Shown: positions 61,582 through 64,000 of the stretch, in pieces
Position numbering within the stretch: the stretch's first letter is position 1
How the letters are laid out: each line of letters begins with the position of its first letter
Source: Burkholderia savannae
Lineage (GTDB): Bacteria; Pseudomonadota; Gammaproteobacteria; Burkholderiales; Burkholderiaceae
Direction: 5' to 3'
NCBI RefSeq assembly: GCF_001524445.2
Contig: NZ_CP013418.1
Location: forward strand, 868,001 to 932,000
DNA: 64,000 nt
Made by a program: the position numbers and the translations under genes
The notes under the pieces: model-generated
Databases searched by the model: none
The model's input: the letters and a program-made list of their open reading frames with translations, nothing else
What the model was told of the DNA's origin: nothing

Positions 61582-62565
61582 ATGATTCGCCCTGCCCGCT
61601 GGATTCCCCGAACCGTAGCCGCCGCGCTCGCGTCGCTCGTCGCCGTCGCCGCGTTCGCGCAGGACGACGCGGGCGGCAAGGTGTTGCGCGTCGGCTACCA
61701 GAAGGCGGGGCTGCTCGCGGTCGTCAAGGCGCAGGGCTCGCTCGAGGCGCGCGTGAAGCCGCTCGGCTATGCGGTCAAATGGTTCGAGTTCCCGGCCGGC
61801 CCGCAGTTGCTCGAGGCGCTGAACGCGGACAGCATCGACATCGGCTACACGGGCGCGCCGCCCGCCGTGTTCGCGCAGGCGAGCGGCGTGCGCTTCGTCT
61901 ACGTCGGCGCGGAGCCGCCGTCGCCGCACAACGAGGCGATCGTCGTGAAGGCCGATTCGCCGCTGAAGACCGTGGCCGACCTCAGGGGCAAGAAAATCGC
62001 GCTGCAGAAAGGCTCGAGCGCGAACTACCTGCTGCTCAAGGCGCTGCAGAAGGCCGGCGTGCGCTACGACGAAATCCGCCCAATCTATCTGCCGCCCGCC
62101 GATGCGCGCGCCGCGTTCGAAAGCGGCACCGTCGACGCGTGGGTCGTCTGGGACCCTTACTACGCAGCCGCGCAGCAGGCGCTGAAGGCGCGCACGCTCG
62201 CCGATTACACGGGCCTGCCCGCCGCTTATAACTTCTACGAGGCGACGCGCGAATTCGCGACCCGTCACCCGGACGTGGTCGGCGCGGTATTGCAGCAACT
62301 GCGCGAAACCGGCCGGTGGGTCAACGCGCATCCCGCCGAGACCGCCTCATTGATCGCGCCGAAGATCGGGCTCGATCGGGCGCTCGTCGAAACCTGGGTG
62401 AAGCGCGTGCCGTACGGCACGACGCCGCTCGACGAGAAGATCGTCGCGTCGCAACAGGGCGTCGCCGACGCGTTTCACGCCGCGAAGCTGATTCCGCAGA
62501 AGCTGACCGTCGGCGACAACGTCTGGACCGAGCGCGACGCCGCCGCCGCGCTCGCGGCGAAGTAG
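61582..62565 (+). CDS. Aliphatic sulfonate/nitrate-type ABC substrate-binding protein (SsuA-like)
   Basis: This 327-residue periplasmic protein has a signal peptide ending VAAFAQ. The SsuA segments are VLRVGYQKAGLLAVVKAQGSLE, FEFPAGPQLLEALNADSIDIGYTG and WDPYYAAAQQALKARTL. GTGGAGATTG gives the ribosome binding site for the ATG at 61582. It binds sulfonates (taurine-like) or similar anions. No ssuB, ssuC or ssuD genes are adjacent, so it is an orphan that would use a permease encoded elsewhere. Confidence 0.9.
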   Translation: MIRPARWIPRTVAAALASLVAVAAFAQDDAGGKVLRVGYQKAGLLAVVKAQGSLEARVKPLGYAVKWFEFPAGPQLLEALNADSIDIGYTGAPPAVFAQASGVRFVYVGAEPPSPHNEAIVVKADSPLKTVADLRGKKIALQKGSSANYLLLKALQKAGVRYDEIRPIYLPPADARAAFESGTVDAWVVWDPYYAAAQQALKARTLADYTGLPAAYNFYEATREFATRHPDVVGAVLQQLRETGRWVNAHPAETASLIAPKIGLDRALVETWVKRVPYGTTPLDEKIVASQQGVADAFHAAKLIPQKLTVGDNVWTERDAAAALAAK

Positions 62566-62720
62566 GCGCGACGCCTCGCCCGCAGCCCGGTTAGAAGGAT
62601 TCGTCCGTCCCCGATAACGCCTTCTTGCCGATAATGGACGGCCGCGCGGACGTCGAGCGTCGCCCGAGACGCCGCACCGCGCACCCGACGACACGCTGCG
62701 TGCGAGGAGACCGTCCGACC

Positions 62721-63377
62721 ATGTTGTCCAACCTGCCCGCGCGCACGCGCGGCTTCTGGCTCGCCGCCGCGCTTGCCGCATTGCTGTACGGGCTGTCGCT
62801 CGGCCATGCTCCCTATCCCGGCCAGCCCGCCGCCAAGGCGGCGCTCGGCGTCCTGCTGTTCGCCGCGGCGTTGCGGCATTCGCCTGAGCGCGAGCGCGCG
62901 TGGCTCGGCGCCGCGCTCGCCGCGTCGGTGCTCGGCGACGTGCTGCTCGCGCTTCCCCAATGGCCGCCGTCGTTTATCGCCGGCCTCGGCGCATTCCTGC
63001 TCTCCCATCTTGCCTACTGCGCGCTGTTCGCGCCGTGGCGCGCCATGCCGCGCGGGCCGCGCGCGATCGCGCTCGTCGCGCTGTGGATCGCCGCCGCCGC
63101 GCTCTATGCCGCGTTCCTTCCCCATCTCGCCGCGCTCGCGGCGCCCGTGGCCGTCTACGTCGCCGTGCTCGGCGCGATGGCGAGCCTCGCGCTTAGCGCA
63201 CGCACGCCCGGCCCGCAGATCGCGGCGGGCGCGCTGGTGTTCGTCGCATCCGATGCGCTGATCGGCATCGATCGTTTTCTCGGCGCGTTCAGCGGCGTCG
63301 ATTATTTCATCTGGTTTTTTTATGCGGTCGCGCAATTGACCATTGCGTTCGGCGTGTTGCGACGCAAAACGAACTAA
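62721..63377 (+). CDS. YhhN family membrane protein (lysoplasmalogenase-like)
   Basis: This 218-residue protein has about eight hydrophobic helices. The YhhN signature is seen in LGAALAASVLGDVLLALP and in ALVFVASDALIGIDRFLG, with the conserved aspartates expected of the TMEM86/YhhN fold. Mammalian TMEM86B hydrolyses lysoplasmalogen; activity in bacteria is less clear. The ATG at 62721 is chosen because upstream frame is not hydrophobic. It is not obviously in an operon with its neighbours. Confidence 0.87.
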   Translation: MLSNLPARTRGFWLAAALAALLYGLSLGHAPYPGQPAAKAALGVLLFAAALRHSPERERAWLGAALAASVLGDVLLALPQWPPSFIAGLGAFLLSHLAYCALFAPWRAMPRGPRAIALVALWIAAAALYAAFLPHLAALAAPVAVYVAVLGAMASLALSARTPGPQIAAGALVFVASDALIGIDRFLGAFSGVDYFIWFFYAVAQLTIAFGVLRRKTN

Positions 63378-63563
63378 TCGAATTCGCGTCGCAATCCTTA
63401 ATTTATTAGGGACTGCGAGCAATTCTGCAACGCAACATCAGAATTCCGCGCGGCGCCGCGCTTTTTCTCGCACAAGCCCATCCGGCGGGCTTCGGCATCC
63501 GTTGAATCCCGCGCTTAGAGGGCTATGTCTACCCGGCTTGCGGTTTCGGTTTTCACGAACTAT

Positions 63564-63585
63564 TGTTACATCCATCAATGTAACA
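63564..63585 (+). promoter_or_regulatory. Palindromic operator upstream of the monooxygenase gene
   Basis: TGTTACAT (63564-63571) and ATGTAACA (63578-63585) are exact inverted repeats around CCATCA, a TetR-type operator geometry, 32 bases before the monooxygenase start. GTTACA to AACAGT spacing suggests overlap with the promoter or transcription start. The regulator is not in the window. Confidence 0.65.
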
Positions 63586-63616
63586 GTAAAAAATGAGCCC
63601 AAATGGAGACGCTTGG

Positions 63617-64000
63617 ATGAACGCGCGCAATATGTCCTTCGGTCCACTCGACAGCACAAATCACGAAGAAACCATCGATATCGCCATCATCGGCACCGGC
63701 TTTTCCGGGCTCGGCATGGCGATTCGCCTCCGGCAGACCGGCAACCAGGACTTCGCGGTGTTCGAAAAAGCCAGCTCGGTCGGCGGTACCTGGCGCGACA
63801 ACCACTACCCCGGCTGCGCGTGCGACGTCCAATCGCATGTCTATTCGTTCTCGTTCGCGCCGAATCCGCGCTGGACGCGGATGTTCGCGCCGCAGCCGGA
63901 AATCCGCGCGTACATGGAAGACTGCGTGCAGCGCTTCAACGTCGGCTCGCACCTGCGTTTCAATCATGAACTCGTCAACGCGACCTACGACGAAACCGCG
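63617..64000 (+). CDS. Baeyer-Villiger-type flavin monooxygenase, N-terminal part (cut by window edge)
   Basis: The frame runs from ATG at 63617 (TGGAGACG upstream) off the right edge: 128 codons are visible. It has the FAD motif IAIIGTGFSGLGMAIRL (about residues 22-38) and SSVGGTWRDNHYPGCACDVQS, the region shared by Baeyer-Villiger and flavin-containing monooxygenases. These enzymes insert oxygen into ketones using NADPH. The defining fingerprint and NADPH domain lie beyond the window. A palindromic operator sits in its leader. Confidence 0.9.
   Translation, partial: MNARNMSFGPLDSTNHEETIDIAIIGTGFSGLGMAIRLRQTGNQDFAVFEKASSVGGTWRDNHYPGCACDVQSHVYSFSFAPNPRWTRMFAPQPEIRAYMEDCVQRFNVGSHLRFNHELVNATYDETA

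Overview
The window is high-GC DNA, roughly two-thirds G+C by eye, with the codon bias of a Burkholderia. Several loci point to the B. pseudomallei/thailandensis/oklahomensis group and probably to its second chromosome. These are an nlpD-penA pair encoding a class A beta-lactamase that closely resembles PenA of B. pseudomallei, a bcaA-bcaB-like pair (subtilisin autotransporter plus 2-oxoglutarate hydroxylase), and a three-subunit FAD glucose dehydrogenase almost identical to the well-studied B. cepacia enzyme. From memory the PenA protein differs from the B. pseudomallei one at several positions, so a sister species is more likely than B. pseudomallei itself; that is inference. I see no rRNA, tRNA, insertion sequence, prophage or CRISPR array.

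Layout. 1-4274 (minus strand): a periplasmic sugar oxidation operon (gamma, alpha and cytochrome c subunits joined by TGATG overlaps), then DoxX and a porin. 4275-6077 is gene-poor. 6078-12126: a subtilisin-like lipoprotein, then an mgtA Mg2+ P-type ATPase with a long structured leader holding two candidate short ORFs and an attenuator-like hairpin, then an outer-membrane protein. 12346-18356: a MocR regulator overlapping a small winged-helix gene, divergent from an FdhF/YdeP molybdoenzyme and a bestrophin. 18647-21353: mntH and an oxalate decarboxylase, a Mn2+ importer beside a Mn2+ enzyme. 21632-34990: two paralogous dipeptide-binding proteins flank bcaBA, followed by an rpiR-ddpXABCDF operon for D-Ala-D-Ala or related dipeptide use. 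35620-43180: a small pilin-like protein, LysR regulators, penA and nlpD, an unlisted 36-residue membrane peptide and a porin. 43624-52640: OpgC, an esterase, an ornithine cyclodeaminase relative carrying a repeat insertion, a CMD protein, an alpha/beta hydrolase, a K+ channel, a FAD oxidoreductase and an HTH/pseudo-receiver regulator. 53290-64000: a NERD-helicase, a chemoreceptor, an EmrB-type pump, a membrane protein, a GNAT acetyltransferase, a MerR regulator, an orphan sulfonate-binding protein, YhhN, and the start of a Baeyer-Villiger-type monooxygenase behind a palindromic operator.

Themes. Cell-envelope chemistry recurs: porins, NlpD, PenA, OpgC and D-Ala-D-Ala recycling. Metal supply (Mg, Mn) is paired with the genes that need it. 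At least ten short tandem repeats of 6-14 bp lie in promoters, intergenic gaps and two coding regions, which is typical of the VNTR-rich genomes of this group. The best candidates for undescribed biology are the mgtA leader, the short ORF overlapping the bcaA start, the 36-residue membrane peptide and the pseudo-receiver regulator.
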